Shown one piece after another: positions 39,937 to 48,992 of a DNA stretch of 64,000 nt; within the stretch, counting starts at the first letter, position 1, and each line of letters begins with the position of its first letter. Source of the stretch: Saprospirales bacterium GYS_P2D (GTDB lineage Bacteria; Bacteroidota; Bacteroidia; Chitinophagales; Saprospiraceae); contig WUUP01000004.1 in assembly GCA_009833045.1 (NCBI GenBank), forward strand, positions 186,001-250,000, given 5' to 3'. The position numbers and the translations under genes were made by a program. A model generated the notes under the pieces. The model saw only the letters and a list, made by a program, of their open reading frames with translations. It did no database searches and was not told the DNA's origin.

Positions 39937-41031
39937 TTAATGAAAGAATAGAATACTAATCAAGAGTACCAGTATGAAACTAAAGCTCACGAACAATGTA
40001 TAGGCAAATAGTACGACGAGATATTTGACGAAAGTCTTAAACCATCCCTGTCTGTAGTATGCGCCGAAGGTCCAGAGACCATATATGAACGTGGCAATGA
40101 CGATGATACCTATAGGTCCTCCATCCAGCTCCGCTCCACAGGCCAGATAATAGCCAAACAGAATCGAAAGTAGTATGAAGAAAAAGCTATGAATATCAAA
40201 TAGTACGACGGCATGCTCTACGTAGTATCGCTTCTTGCGGAGGTAAAGAAACTTCATCAAAAAAGCCAAGAGAAAAATGGTAGAGACAACACCCCAGATC
40301 ATATTTCCCATGATAAACTTAGTCGCACCAGGTAGATCTCTGCGACCTCGAGTGTACTGACTGATGACGATTTTAGGGAGCGTACCCTCTACTTCATACT
40401 TGTCTAATAGATCGTTGATTGGCATCTCATATACGTCCTTTCGGAGCATTGGGTAGTCTTTGAGATTAGTCTGCAGTATTTTGAGATTAAGTGATATAGT
40501 ATCGTCTTTAGGTAGCTTCACTCCTCTGAATAGTGCAGTGTCGATAGCCGAAAGTGCAGGATCACTGAGCTGAAGCGAATCTTTTAATGCAATGTAGTCG
40601 GCATAGATCTCCGACTCGGCGATTACTTTACGATCCTTATCTCCAAATTTGGCTATGTCATCAGTATTAATAATGGCATTGAGCAAGGCGAAAGTAATGA
40701 CCATGGCAACTAAGAAAAATCGCATTGGATTGACATAGCTTTTTCTACGGCCTGCTATGAACTGCCGAGCGATATAGCCAGGTCTAAAGATCCCCCTGAT
40801 AGAGTGCCATATACGTCCATCCAGATTGAATAGAGTTGAAAATAGCTCTCCGATCAGCTGCCAGATCGTGATCGTACTGCGCTGAGCTTTTTGCCCACAG
40901 GACGCACAGTAGCTATCTGTCTCTGCCAGCGGCTCGTGACAGTTGAGACACTCAGTGATAGGCTCTCGACCACGACGACGTAGCACAGAGCCTAAAGAAG
41001 AAAACCATACGATAAGAAAATCCCATCTCAT
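39937..41031 (-). CDS. DUF3667-type membrane protein with zinc ribbon
   Basis: A 364-residue protein. The N-terminus has a CxxC...CxxC zinc ribbon (ECLNCHEPLAETDSYCASCG, about residue 27-46) followed by QKAQRSTITIWQLIGELF, the family pattern, and by RRKSYVNPMRFFLVAMVITF leading into the first helix. A ~100-residue predicted soluble region lies between helices 1 and 2. Four more hydrophobic segments fill the C-terminal third. The function of this family is unknown. It is 47 bases upstream of gatB on the same strand and may share its transcript. Confidence 0.82.
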   Translation of the reverse strand: MRWDFLIVWFSSLGSVLRRRGREPITECLNCHEPLAETDSYCASCGQKAQRSTITIWQLIGELFSTLFNLDGRIWHSIRGIFRPGYIARQFIAGRRKSYVNPMRFFLVAMVITFALLNAIINTDDIAKFGDKDRKVIAESEIYADYIALKDSLQLSDPALSAIDTALFRGVKLPKDDTISLNLKILQTNLKDYPMLRKDVYEMPINDLLDKYEVEGTLPKIVISQYTRGRRDLPGATKFIMGNMIWGVVSTIFLLAFLMKFLYLRKKRYYVEHAVVLFDIHSFFFILLSILFGYYLACGAELDGGPIGIIVIATFIYGLWTFGAYYRQGWFKTFVKYLVVLFAYTLFVSFSFILVLLISILFFH

Positions 41032-41200
41032 GCGTGCTAAGATACTTAGCAGTCCGGTATTCTCACATTTTGCTCGACTATTGCTTGGGAGGATTAGATG
41101 AGTGTAGCACGGATGAGGCTATTGGGATTTGTCATCATTGCTCCCCATTTGACCTTGCACTGGTCCTGCCCGTGACATTTACTTACTATTGACGAGGCTC

Positions 41201-41228
41201 AGGCAACCTCTTCGCCGTCTTCTGCATA
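41201..41228 (+). promoter_or_regulatory. Candidate ECF promoter upstream of the sigma factor gene
   Basis: AGGCAACCTC (41201-41210), 11 bases, then CTGCATA (41222-41228). The same two blocks with identical spacing occur upstream of the 1800-residue repeat-protein gene. The element is 53 bases before the sigma factor start. The rest of the 41032-41280 gap shows nothing else that I recognise. Confidence 0.55.
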
Positions 41229-41280
41229 TACTGTGTGAGTAGCATTTTTTAGATGTAGGATGAATTAACAAATCCATTAC

Positions 41281-41784
41281 TTGGTGAAGCAAAAGGAAAA
41301 AGTCTTTAGAGAGTTATACAGTCAGTACCGACAGCATTGGTACCTGATCTGTCTGCGCTATCAGCCCAGCTCTACACAGGCCGATGATGCTTTACAAAAT
41401 GGACTCATCAAAATCTTTAAAAACTACCACCAATTTGATCAAAAGCGTGGTGATTTCAAGTCTTGGTCTTCTAAGATCATGGTCAATGAAAACCTCATGC
41501 TGATCAGAAAGAATAAAAGCATTTTTGCATTTGATGAATTAGCAAATAGTGATATACCGCATGACACGAGCGAAGGAGCGATAGATCGTATGTCTATGGA
41601 GGAGTTGGTACTTTTGATCCAAAATCTCCCAGATGGCTATCGATCGGTATTCAATCTCTATGTCATCGAAGGATATAGTCATAAAGAGATTAGCGAACTG
41701 CTAAATATCTCGGTGGGTACATCCAAATCACAATTGCACAAAGCAAAAAAAATGTTACAAACAGAAATACAGATCGTACTATAA
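41281..41784 (+). CDS. ECF-type RNA polymerase sigma factor
   Basis: A 167-residue sigma-70 family factor with region 2 (about residue 12-80: DDALQNGLIKIFKNYHQFDQ and FKSWSSKIMVNENLMLIRKN) and region 4 (about 105-160: LPDGYRSVFNLYVIEGYSHK, then EISELLNISVGTSKSQLHKA). There is no region 1.1 or 3, so it is an ECF factor. No ATG fits; TTG at 41281 or GTG at 41284 must start it, since an in-frame stop lies at 41266-41268. It is followed after 10 bases by the probable anti-sigma-barrel gene. Confidence 0.93.
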   Translation: MVKQKEKVFRELYSQYRQHWYLICLRYQPSSTQADDALQNGLIKIFKNYHQFDQKRGDFKSWSSKIMVNENLMLIRKNKSIFAFDELANSDIPHDTSEGAIDRMSMEELVLLIQNLPDGYRSVFNLYVIEGYSHKEISELLNISVGTSKSQLHKAKKMLQTEIQIVL

Positions 41785-41794
41785 GCAAAGGCTG

Positions 41795-43315
41795 ATGGAA
41801 GGAAATGATTTAAATAAACTCTTCAGAAAGAAGTTCAGAGATCCCGCTGAGTCGGAGATGAACTGGGTGCAGCCTGATGATGCCATATTTGAGCAGGTGT
41901 TGCAGGATGTCTTGGAGGAAGAGGATACTAAGCCACTCTATTGGAGATGGCGCTACGGGTTTTTTCTGCTACTCTTACTACCATTCGCTATCGGATATAC
42001 CATGTATAGTGGATCAGGTCAAGGGCAGAGTGCCGCCTCTTTGCCTTTGGTAGATGTCGCTGGGAGTGACGAGCTGACACCGTCACAGCCTGAGTCTGAT
42101 ATCTATGACGCCCAATATCAATCAGCTGTACAAAAGCTAAAAAAACAAAAAACAACTACCACTAACTACTATGTAGCAAGCAGTGATGATGCATTCACGA
42201 GCAAAGTTGATTTTGAGCGCTCCTTTGCCATGCAGAAAGATGATAGCTCGGAGGAGCTCAGCAAAGACTTTGTCGCACATACTGCCTCAATAGGAGGATT
42301 GTATCGAGCTACCCATACTGAGATGCCACATACTCCGATCAGTGGTGCTATGATGCCTATTGTTAAGCCACATGATGAGTATGGCTTCAAAGAAGAGAGT
42401 ATAGCGGCTAGATATACCGAGCAGATCTCAGATCTGAGTAAGATCTCGCTCATATACGATATAGAGGCCTTTGAGGTCGTCTTGTCGGTCATTGCAGAGC
42501 ACCCTGAGTATGCGATCATTGATCCGATCGAGGAGACCTTTAGCCCATCAGAGTTCTTAACATTTGGAGCTGGTCCGACGCTATCCTATGTGAGTCATCC
42601 AGATGGACTCCTGAGCAATGAGATGATCATGAACGGTCATCGAGAGCTCCAGACGGGATGGCATGTAGGAGCGAGTTACGCCCGTGATCTCAGTCGTGAC
42701 TGGCAGCTGAGAGCTTCTTTGGCCTATCAGCGGATTGAGATGCAATCTCATATCGAGATGTCGCTGTTCTACGAGATTCAAAATGAGTACCTCGATCAAG
42801 GCGAGCTTATGTACACTACTCCCATGTCACTCATCACGCCGACCACAGGATTTGAGGACAATGTGGAATTCGTCATAGCAGATGCTATGATGGCGGATAA
42901 AGATCTCATGACTAATTATCTCGATATCACTCAAAATATTTCAATCCTTTCGACAGACTTCGGACTTAGTCGCCGATTATTGCAGAAGGGGACTTTTAAT
43001 CTGAGCGTAGGAGCGATGGTCGGGCTCGACTATATCGCACAGGTGCAGGAGGACATGAGTATCACTCTCATGGCTCATGACAATATGCTCTTTGAAAAAG
43101 ATAAGACTTGGGTCAATCATAAAGGCATCAATAGATGGGGCGCTCATGTAGGTCTGGACCTCATGGCGCAGTGGAGTATGGCTTCAGGGACTTCTCTATT
43201 CGTGAGTCCAGCCTATCGCCGATCCATTACGAGAGTGAGGGCTTCTTCGATTTTAGAAGAGAGGTCTTACTTTAATATTTTCAATGTTTCTACAGGGGTG
43301 ATACATCGATTCTAA
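41795..43315 (+). CDS. Possible anti-sigma-like inner-membrane protein with C-terminal outer-membrane barrel
   Basis: A 506-residue protein. Residues 1-46 are acidic and cytoplasmic by prediction, starting EGNDLNKLFRKKFRD, resembling N-termini that follow ECF sigma genes in Bacteroidota. One helix follows (about 51-68, FFLLLLLPFAIGYTMYS), then a ~190-residue low-complexity periplasmic linker. From about residue 250 amphipathic beta strands occur (LTFGAGPTLSYVSHP, WHVGASYARDLSRDWQLRAS, FNLSVGAMVGLDYIA), ending in VSTGVIHRF with a terminal Phe, as in outer-membrane barrels. This suggests one chain spanning the whole envelope. The function is inferred from position, not homology. Confidence 0.6.
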   Translation: MEGNDLNKLFRKKFRDPAESEMNWVQPDDAIFEQVLQDVLEEEDTKPLYWRWRYGFFLLLLLPFAIGYTMYSGSGQGQSAASLPLVDVAGSDELTPSQPESDIYDAQYQSAVQKLKKQKTTTTNYYVASSDDAFTSKVDFERSFAMQKDDSSEELSKDFVAHTASIGGLYRATHTEMPHTPISGAMMPIVKPHDEYGFKEESIAARYTEQISDLSKISLIYDIEAFEVVLSVIAEHPEYAIIDPIEETFSPSEFLTFGAGPTLSYVSHPDGLLSNEMIMNGHRELQTGWHVGASYARDLSRDWQLRASLAYQRIEMQSHIEMSLFYEIQNEYLDQGELMYTTPMSLITPTTGFEDNVEFVIADAMMADKDLMTNYLDITQNISILSTDFGLSRRLLQKGTFNLSVGAMVGLDYIAQVQEDMSITLMAHDNMLFEKDKTWVNHKGINRWGAHVGLDLMAQWSMASGTSLFVSPAYRRSITRVRASSILEERSYFNIFNVSTGVIHRF

Positions 43316-43340
43316 TATTCATTTTTTCAGCATACTTATG

Positions 43341-43374
43341 TAGCCTTCAGATCAGACCTGAAGGCTATTTTTTT
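43341..43374 (+). terminator. Rho-independent terminator after the sigma/barrel pair
   Basis: Perfect 10-bp stem TAGCCTTCAG (43341-43350) with CTGAAGGCTA (43358-43367), a 7-base loop, then a run of T. Confidence 0.92.
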
Positions 43375-43423
43375 GTGTCATTTTTAGGTCGTCTTTACTT
43401 GAAAAAAATATCTGTGTCCCAAT

Positions 43424-43439
43424 TGTCTTGGTCAAGACA
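43424..43439. promoter_or_regulatory. 16-bp palindrome, possible operator
   Basis: TGTCTTG-GT-CAAGACA is a palindrome with perfect 7-bp half-sites and ends 16 bases upstream of the candidate ECF -35 block of the repeat-protein gene. It is too short-looped for a terminator and is well placed for an activator or repressor. No second copy was noticed near the sigma gene. Confidence 0.45.
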
Positions 43440-43455
43440 GTTCTGAGAAATCAGT

Positions 43456-43483
43456 AGGCAACCTCCTCTGGATCGACTGCATA
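43456..43483 (+). promoter_or_regulatory. Candidate ECF promoter upstream of the repeat-protein gene
   Basis: AGGCAACCTC (43456-43465), 11 bases, CTGCATA (43477-43483), the same as upstream of the sigma factor gene. A leader hairpin follows (GTGGTAAG at 43487-43494 with CTTATCAC at 43501-43508, one G-U pair) before the start at 43525. Confidence 0.55.
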
Positions 43484-43524
43484 AGAGTGGTAAGTATATT
43501 CTTATCACCATTAATTAATAACTT

Positions 43525-46500
43525 ATGAATCTTATATTACTTCGATGGAGCTTGTTGAGTTCTATATTATTGACTGTCAGTGGGTTGTGGGCTGGTGATT
43601 CAGCTACTGTGCACTTTGATTTGGACGAGTGTACGAGCTATCTACATGATGAGAGCTTTGCAGATTTTTCAGAGTTTACAGCAGAAATAATCAACACCGA
43701 TGAGATCGAATTGACTGTAGTCAATGATCATTTATATCGGAATAATCCTTTTGAAAATCGTCATTCGTGTACACCGAGTTTTAATGGTAGCGAGGCGATG
43801 TGTGTAGGCTATGATCCTTCATGCCAATACACACCGGGTACGGATAGAGCTGTGCGATTTGACGTCAGTATCAGCCCTAAGACAGGGGCTCCTGTGACGC
43901 TATCAGAGCTTAATTTTTATGAGCTCGCCCCGACCGATTTTGATTGGATCGATGGAGCTACAGGGACTAATAATTATCCCACATTCATAGCAGTACGTGT
44001 GCTCGCAGATGGTGTAGTCGTATATGAAGAGAGTGCCATCCCAACCGGCCAAGAATGGGCTGAGCGTAGCTTTGATTTTACAGATATTGCTGCGTTTACA
44101 GTTACTGAGACTACCGTATTCAGTTTTGAGTTGTCAGCATATTGTCCAGCAGGAATTGACGCTATGGTTGCTGTATGGGATGTCGATGAGATCGAAGTAA
44201 AGGCCATATGTGAAGACCCATGTACGATAGATGGGGAGACTTTTCAGCTCGCTGGTGGTGAGCTCATGGGTGGTCCATTTAGCTTTTGTGTGGACGGTAC
44301 GCCAGATCAGATAGGAGCGGATGAGATTACCCTTACGGGAAATATAGGTCCTAATGGGCAGTGGGTAGTCACTGATGAGGCCGGTAATATCTTAGGGCTT
44401 CCAGGCTCTTTCACTGGTCCAGATTTTGATGCGGCAGGTGCTGGTACTTGTATCGTCTATCATATGAGTTATGTCGGAGAAGTAGGAGGGTTGTTAGCCG
44501 CTGGAGCGAATATTAATAGTCTGACAGGATGCTTTGATCTATCTAATGGTATAGAAGTAGTGAGAAGTCAGCCAATGGCAGGGCCTATTACAGGTGGACC
44601 ATTTGAGTTCACAGTAGGCGATGGTATCGATGATATGATCCCAGAGGGAGCTATCACAGTAGCGAATAGCCAAGGCGAGAACTCGCAGTGGGTAGTAACA
44701 GACGATGAAGGCAATATCTTAGGCTTACCGGGTTCCTTCACTGGTCCAAACTTTGACGGCGCTGGAGCTGGTACCTGCTTAGTATGGTACTTGACTTACG
44801 ACGGTGAGATCAGCGGCCTCGAGATGGGCGCAAATGCAAGTGACTTAGAAGGTTGTTTTAGTCTTTCAAACCCTGTCGAAGTAATCCGAACGAATGCTGA
44901 CGGCTGTCAAGCGAATGGCGGTACTTTGATCGGCGGCCCATTTGAGTTCACAGTAGGCGACGGTATCGATGATATGATCCCAGAGGGCGCTATCACGGTA
45001 GCGAATAGCCAAGGCGAGAACTCGAAGTGGGTAGTAACAGATGACGAAGGCTATATTTTAGGCTTACCAGGTTCCTTCACTGGTCCAAACTTTGACGGCG
45101 CTGGCGCAGGTACCTGCTTAGTGTGGTACTTGACCTACGATGGCGAGATCAGCGGTCTTGAGATGGGGGCAAATGCAAGTGATTTAGAAGGATGTTTTAG
45201 CTTGTCTAACTCTATCGAGGTAATCCGAACGAATGCTGACGGCTGTCAAGCGAATGGCGGTACCTTGATCGGCGGTCCATTCGAGTTCACCGTAGGCGAT
45301 GGTATCGATGACATGATCCCAGATGGCGCTATCACGGTAGCAAATAGCCAAGGCGAGAACTCGCAGTGGGTAGTGACGGACGACGAAGGCAATATCTTAG
45401 GCTTACCGTGTTCCTTCACTGGACCTAACTTTGACGGCGCTGGAGCTGGCACCTGCTTAGTGTGGTACTTGACCTACGATGGTGAGATCAGTGGTCTTGA
45501 GATGGGTGCGAATGCGAGTGATTTAGAAGGTTGCTTTAGTCTTTCAAACCCTGTCGAAGTAATCCGAACGAATGCCGATGGCTGTCAAGCAAATGGCGGA
45601 ACATTGATTGGCGGCCCATTTGAGTTCACAGTAGGCGACGGCATTGATGACATGATCCCAGATGGCGCTATCACGGTAGCAAATAGCCAAGGCGAGAGCT
45701 CGCAGTGGGTAGTAACAGACGATGAAGGCAATATTTTAGGCTTACCAGGTTCCTTCACTGGACCTAACTTTGACGGCGCTGGCGCAGGTACTTGCTTAGT
45801 GTGGTATTTGACCTACGATGGCGAGATCAGCGGCCTTGAGATGGGCGCTAATGCAAGTGACTTAGAAGGTTGCTTTAGCCTTTCAAATAGCATCGAAGTA
45901 GTCAGAACTAACGCTGACGGCTGTCAAGCAAATGGCGGTACATTGATTGGCGGCCCATTTGAGTTCACAGTAGGCGACGGCATTGATGACATGATCCCAG
46001 AAGGCGCTATCACGGTAGCAAATAGCCAAGGCGAGAGCTCGCAGTGGGTAGTAACAGACGATGAAGGCAATATTTTAGGCTTACCGGGTTCCTTCACTGG
46101 CCCTAACTTTGACGGCGCTGGCGCTGGTATCTGCTTAGTGTGGTATTTGACCTACGATGGCGAGATCAGCGGCCTTGAGATGGGCGCTAATGCAAGTGAC
46201 TTAGAAGGTTGCTTTAGCCTTTCAAATAGCATCGAAGTAGTCAGAACTAACGCTAACGGCTGTCAAGCAAATGGCGGAACATTGATTGGCGGCCCATTTG
46301 AGTTCACAGTAGGCGACGGCATTGATGACATGATCCCAGAAGGCGCTATCACGGTAGCAAATAGCCAAGGCGAGAGCTCGCAGTGGGTAGTAACAGACGA
46401 TGAAGGCAATATTTTAGGCTTACCGGGTTCCTTCACTGGCCCTAACTTTGACGGCGCTGGAGCTGGTACTTGCTTAGTGTGGTATTTGACCTACGATGGC

Positions 46501-48927
46501 GAGATCAGCGGCCTTGAGATGGGCGCTAATGCAAGTGATTTAGAAGGTTGTTTTAGTCTTTCAAATAGCATCGAAGTAATCCGAACGAATGCAGACGGCT
46601 GTCAAGCTAATGGCGGTACCTTGATTGGCGGCCCATTTGAGTTCACAGTAGGTGATGGCATCGATGACATGATCCCAGAGGGAGCCATCACAGTAGCGAA
46701 TAGTCAAGGTGAGAACGCCCAGTGGGTAGTAACAGACGACGAAGGCAATATCTTAGGCTTACCGGGTTCATTCACTGGTCCAAACTTTGACGGCGCTGGC
46801 GCAGGTACTTGCTTAGTGTGGTACTTGACCTACGATGGCGAGATCAGCGGTCTTGAGATGGGCGCAAATGCAGGTGATTTAGAAGGCTGTTTTAGCCTCT
46901 CAAATAGTATCGAAGTAATCCGAACAAACGCCGATGGCTGTCAAACGAATGGCGGTACCTTGATCGGCGGCCCATTCGAGTACACAGTAGGAGATGGTAT
47001 CGATGACATGATCCCAGAGGGCGCTATCACGGTAGCGAATAGCCAAGGCGAGAACTCGCAGTGGGTAGTAACAGATGACGAAGGCTATATTTTAGGTTTA
47101 CCGGGTTCCTTCACCGGTCCAAACTTTGACGGCGCTGGCGCAGGTACTTGCTTAGTGTGGTATTTGACCTACGACGGCGAGATCAGCGGTCTTGACATGG
47201 GCGCAAATGCAAGTGATTTAGAAGGCTGCTTTAGTCTTTCAAACCCTGTCGAAGTAATACGTACGAATGCTGACGGCTGTCAAGCGAATGGCGGTACTTT
47301 GATTGGCGGCCCATTTGAGTTCACAGTAGGTGATGGCATCGATGACATGATCCCAGATGGCGCTATCACGGTAGCAAACAGCCAAGGCGAGAACTCGCAG
47401 TGGGTAGTGACGGACGACGAAGGCAATATCTTAGGCTTACCGGGTTCCTTCACTGGTCCTAACTTTGATGGCGCTGGAGCTGGTACTTGTTTAGTGTGGT
47501 ACTTGACCTATGACGGGGAGATCAGCGGTCTTGAGATGGGCGCAAATGCAGGTGATTTAGAAGGTTGTTTTAGTCTTTCAAACCCTGTCGAAGTAATCCG
47601 AACGAATGCTGACGGCTGTCAAGCGAATGGCGGTACCTTGATCGGCGGCCCATTTGAGTTCACAGTAGGTGATGGCATCGATGACATGATCCCAGAGGGC
47701 GCTATCACGGTAGCGAATAGCCAAGGAGAGAGCTCGCAGTGGGTAGTAACAGATGATGAAGGCTATATCTTAGGACTTCCGGGTTCATTTACTGGTCCTA
47801 ACTTTGACGGAGCTGGCGCAGGTACATGTTTGGTGTGGTACTTGACATATGACGGCGAGATCAGTGACCTTGAGATGGGTGCGAATGCGAGTGATTTAGA
47901 AGGTTGTTTTAGTCTTTCAAATAGCATTGAAGTAATCCGAACGAATGCAGACGGCTGTCAAGCGAATGGCGGCACCTTGATTGGCGGCCCATTTGAGTTC
48001 ACCGTAGGAGATGGCATCCATGACATGATCCCAGATGGCGCTATCACGGTAGCAAACAGCCAAGGCGAGAACTCGCAGTGGGTAGTGACGGACGACGAAG
48101 GCAATATCTTAGGCTTACCGGGTTCCTTCACTGGTCCTAACTTTGATGGCGCTGGAGCTGGTACTTGTTTAGTGTGGTACTTGACCTATGACGGGGAGAT
48201 CAGCGGTCTTGAGATGGGCGCAAATGCAGGTGATTTAGAAGGTTGTTTTAGTCTTTCAAACCCTGTCGAAGTAATCCGAACGAATGCTGACGGCTGTCAA
48301 GCGAATGGCGGTACCTTGATCGGCGGCCCATTTGAGTTCACAGTAGGTGATGGCATCGATGACATGATCCCAGAGGGCGCTATCACGGTAGCGAATAGCC
48401 AAGGAGAGAGCTCGCAGTGGGTAGTAACAGATGATGAAGGCTATATCTTAGGACTTCCGGGTTCATTTACTGGTCCTAACTTTGACGGAGCTGGCGCAGG
48501 TACATGTTTGGTGTGGTACTTGACATATGACGGCGAGATCAGTGGCCTTGAGATGGGTGCGAATGCGAGTGATTTAGAAGGTTGCTTTAGTCTTTCAAAT
48601 AGCATCGAAGTAGTAAGAACAGCAGGAGGAAGTATTGCTAAACCAGCAGGTAGAGTAGTGGACAACATTTTAGAATTCAAAGTGGCTCCATCTACTGCGG
48701 TATCTACTATCAATGTGATTACAGAAGACCAAGATCTCGGTATTGCTTATTTACAGGTTTTTGACCAGCAGGGTAATGTGGTGATCGAAAGAGATGATAT
48801 CCTTTCTTTAGGAACAGATATCTCGCTGCGATTGGATATCAGCGAATTACAGCAAGGACTTTACTTTATCAAGATGATAGATCAGAGTGGAGTCTATGCG
48901 ATACAGCGCTTCGTAAAGGCTTATTAA
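43525..48927 (+). CDS. Giant T9SS surface protein with thirteen ~113-residue repeats
   Basis: An 1800-residue secreted protein. The signal peptide is about residue 1-23 (LLSSILLTVSGLWAG). Residues ~24-230 form a beta-rich N-terminal domain with several Cys. One divergent repeat (about 240-350) is followed by twelve nearly identical 113-residue repeats; each has GGPFEFTVGDGIDDMIP, SQWVVTDDEGNILGLPGSFT, AGTCLVWYLTYDGEI and LEGCFSLSN. Two Cys per repeat core plus one in DGCQANG suggest disulfides. The last ~90 residues are a T9SS type A sorting domain (TEDQDLGIAYLQVFDQQGN to QRFVKAY). I know this repeat type only as a recurrent, functionally undefined module in Saprospiraceae-type surface proteins. 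Expression may depend on the nearby ECF factor. Confidence 0.88.
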   Translation: MNLILLRWSLLSSILLTVSGLWAGDSATVHFDLDECTSYLHDESFADFSEFTAEIINTDEIELTVVNDHLYRNNPFENRHSCTPSFNGSEAMCVGYDPSCQYTPGTDRAVRFDVSISPKTGAPVTLSELNFYELAPTDFDWIDGATGTNNYPTFIAVRVLADGVVVYEESAIPTGQEWAERSFDFTDIAAFTVTETTVFSFELSAYCPAGIDAMVAVWDVDEIEVKAICEDPCTIDGETFQLAGGELMGGPFSFCVDGTPDQIGADEITLTGNIGPNGQWVVTDEAGNILGLPGSFTGPDFDAAGAGTCIVYHMSYVGEVGGLLAAGANINSLTGCFDLSNGIEVVRSQPMAGPITGGPFEFTVGDGIDDMIPEGAITVANSQGENSQWVVTDDEGNILGLPGSFTGPNFDGAGAGTCLVWYLTYDGEISGLEMGANASDLEGCFSLSNPVEVIRTNADGCQANGGTLIGGPFEFTVGDGIDDMIPEGAITVANSQGENSKWVVTDDEGYILGLPGSFTGPNFDGAGAGTCLVWYLTYDGEISGLEMGANASDLEGCFSLSNSIEVIRTNADGCQANGGTLIGGPFEFTVGDGIDDMIPDGAITVANSQGENSQWVVTDDEGNILGLPCSFTGPNFDGAGAGTCLVWYLTYDGEISGLEMGANASDLEGCFSLSNPVEVIRTNADGCQANGGTLIGGPFEFTVGDGIDDMIPDGAITVANSQGESSQWVVTDDEGNILGLPGSFTGPNFDGAGAGTCLVWYLTYDGEISGLEMGANASDLEGCFSLSNSIEVVRTNADGCQANGGTLIGGPFEFTVGDGIDDMIPEGAITVANSQGESSQWVVTDDEGNILGLPGSFTGPNFDGAGAGICLVWYLTYDGEISGLEMGANASDLEGCFSLSNSIEVVRTNANGCQANGGTLIGGPFEFTVGDGIDDMIPEGAITVANSQGESSQWVVTDDEGNILGLPGSFTGPNFDGAGAGTCLVWYLTYDGEISGLEMGANASDLEGCFSLSNSIEVIRTNADGCQANGGTLIGGPFEFTVGDGIDDMIPEGAITVANSQGENAQWVVTDDEGNILGLPGSFTGPNFDGAGAGTCLVWYLTYDGEISGLEMGANAGDLEGCFSLSNSIEVIRTNADGCQTNGGTLIGGPFEYTVGDGIDDMIPEGAITVANSQGENSQWVVTDDEGYILGLPGSFTGPNFDGAGAGTCLVWYLTYDGEISGLDMGANASDLEGCFSLSNPVEVIRTNADGCQANGGTLIGGPFEFTVGDGIDDMIPDGAITVANSQGENSQWVVTDDEGNILGLPGSFTGPNFDGAGAGTCLVWYLTYDGEISGLEMGANAGDLEGCFSLSNPVEVIRTNADGCQANGGTLIGGPFEFTVGDGIDDMIPEGAITVANSQGESSQWVVTDDEGYILGLPGSFTGPNFDGAGAGTCLVWYLTYDGEISDLEMGANASDLEGCFSLSNSIEVIRTNADGCQANGGTLIGGPFEFTVGDGIHDMIPDGAITVANSQGENSQWVVTDDEGNILGLPGSFTGPNFDGAGAGTCLVWYLTYDGEISGLEMGANAGDLEGCFSLSNPVEVIRTNADGCQANGGTLIGGPFEFTVGDGIDDMIPEGAITVANSQGESSQWVVTDDEGYILGLPGSFTGPNFDGAGAGTCLVWYLTYDGEISGLEMGANASDLEGCFSLSNSIEVVRTAGGSIAKPAGRVVDNILEFKVAPSTAVSTINVITEDQDLGIAYLQVFDQQGNVVIERDDILSLGTDISLRLDISELQQGLYFIKMIDQSGVYAIQRFVKAY
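44587..48621 (+). repeat. Twelve in-frame tandem repeats of exactly 339 bp
   Basis: The GAGTTC/GAGTAC codon pair of each unit occurs at 44605, 44944, 45283, 45622, 45961, 46300, 46639, 46978, 47317, 47656, 47995 and 48334, always 339 bases apart. Units 9-10 (47317 on) and 11-12 (47995 on) are nearly identical as pairs, pointing to a recent 678-bp duplication; units 4-6 form another close group. No unit has a stop or frameshift. Confidence 0.96.
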
Positions 48928-48951
48928 TTAGGTAATAATTATCACTTCACC

Positions 48952-48988
48952 AGCCCCAACGGTCTAAAGAGTTCGTTGGGGCTTTTTT
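48952..48988 (+). terminator. Rho-independent terminator after the repeat-protein gene
   Basis: Stem AGCCCCAACG (48952-48961) pairs with CGTTGGGGCT (48974-48983) around a 12-base loop and is followed by T residues. It ends just before the convergent lipoprotein gene. Confidence 0.9.
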
Positions 48989-48992
48989 GTTT

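Noticed and set aside
44587-48621. 339-bp repeats as a CRISPR-like array or assembly artefact
   Set aside because: The units are contiguous, in frame and protein-coding, with no spacers. Units differ from each other at scattered sites, so simple assembly stuttering does not explain the whole array, although the copy number is not certain.
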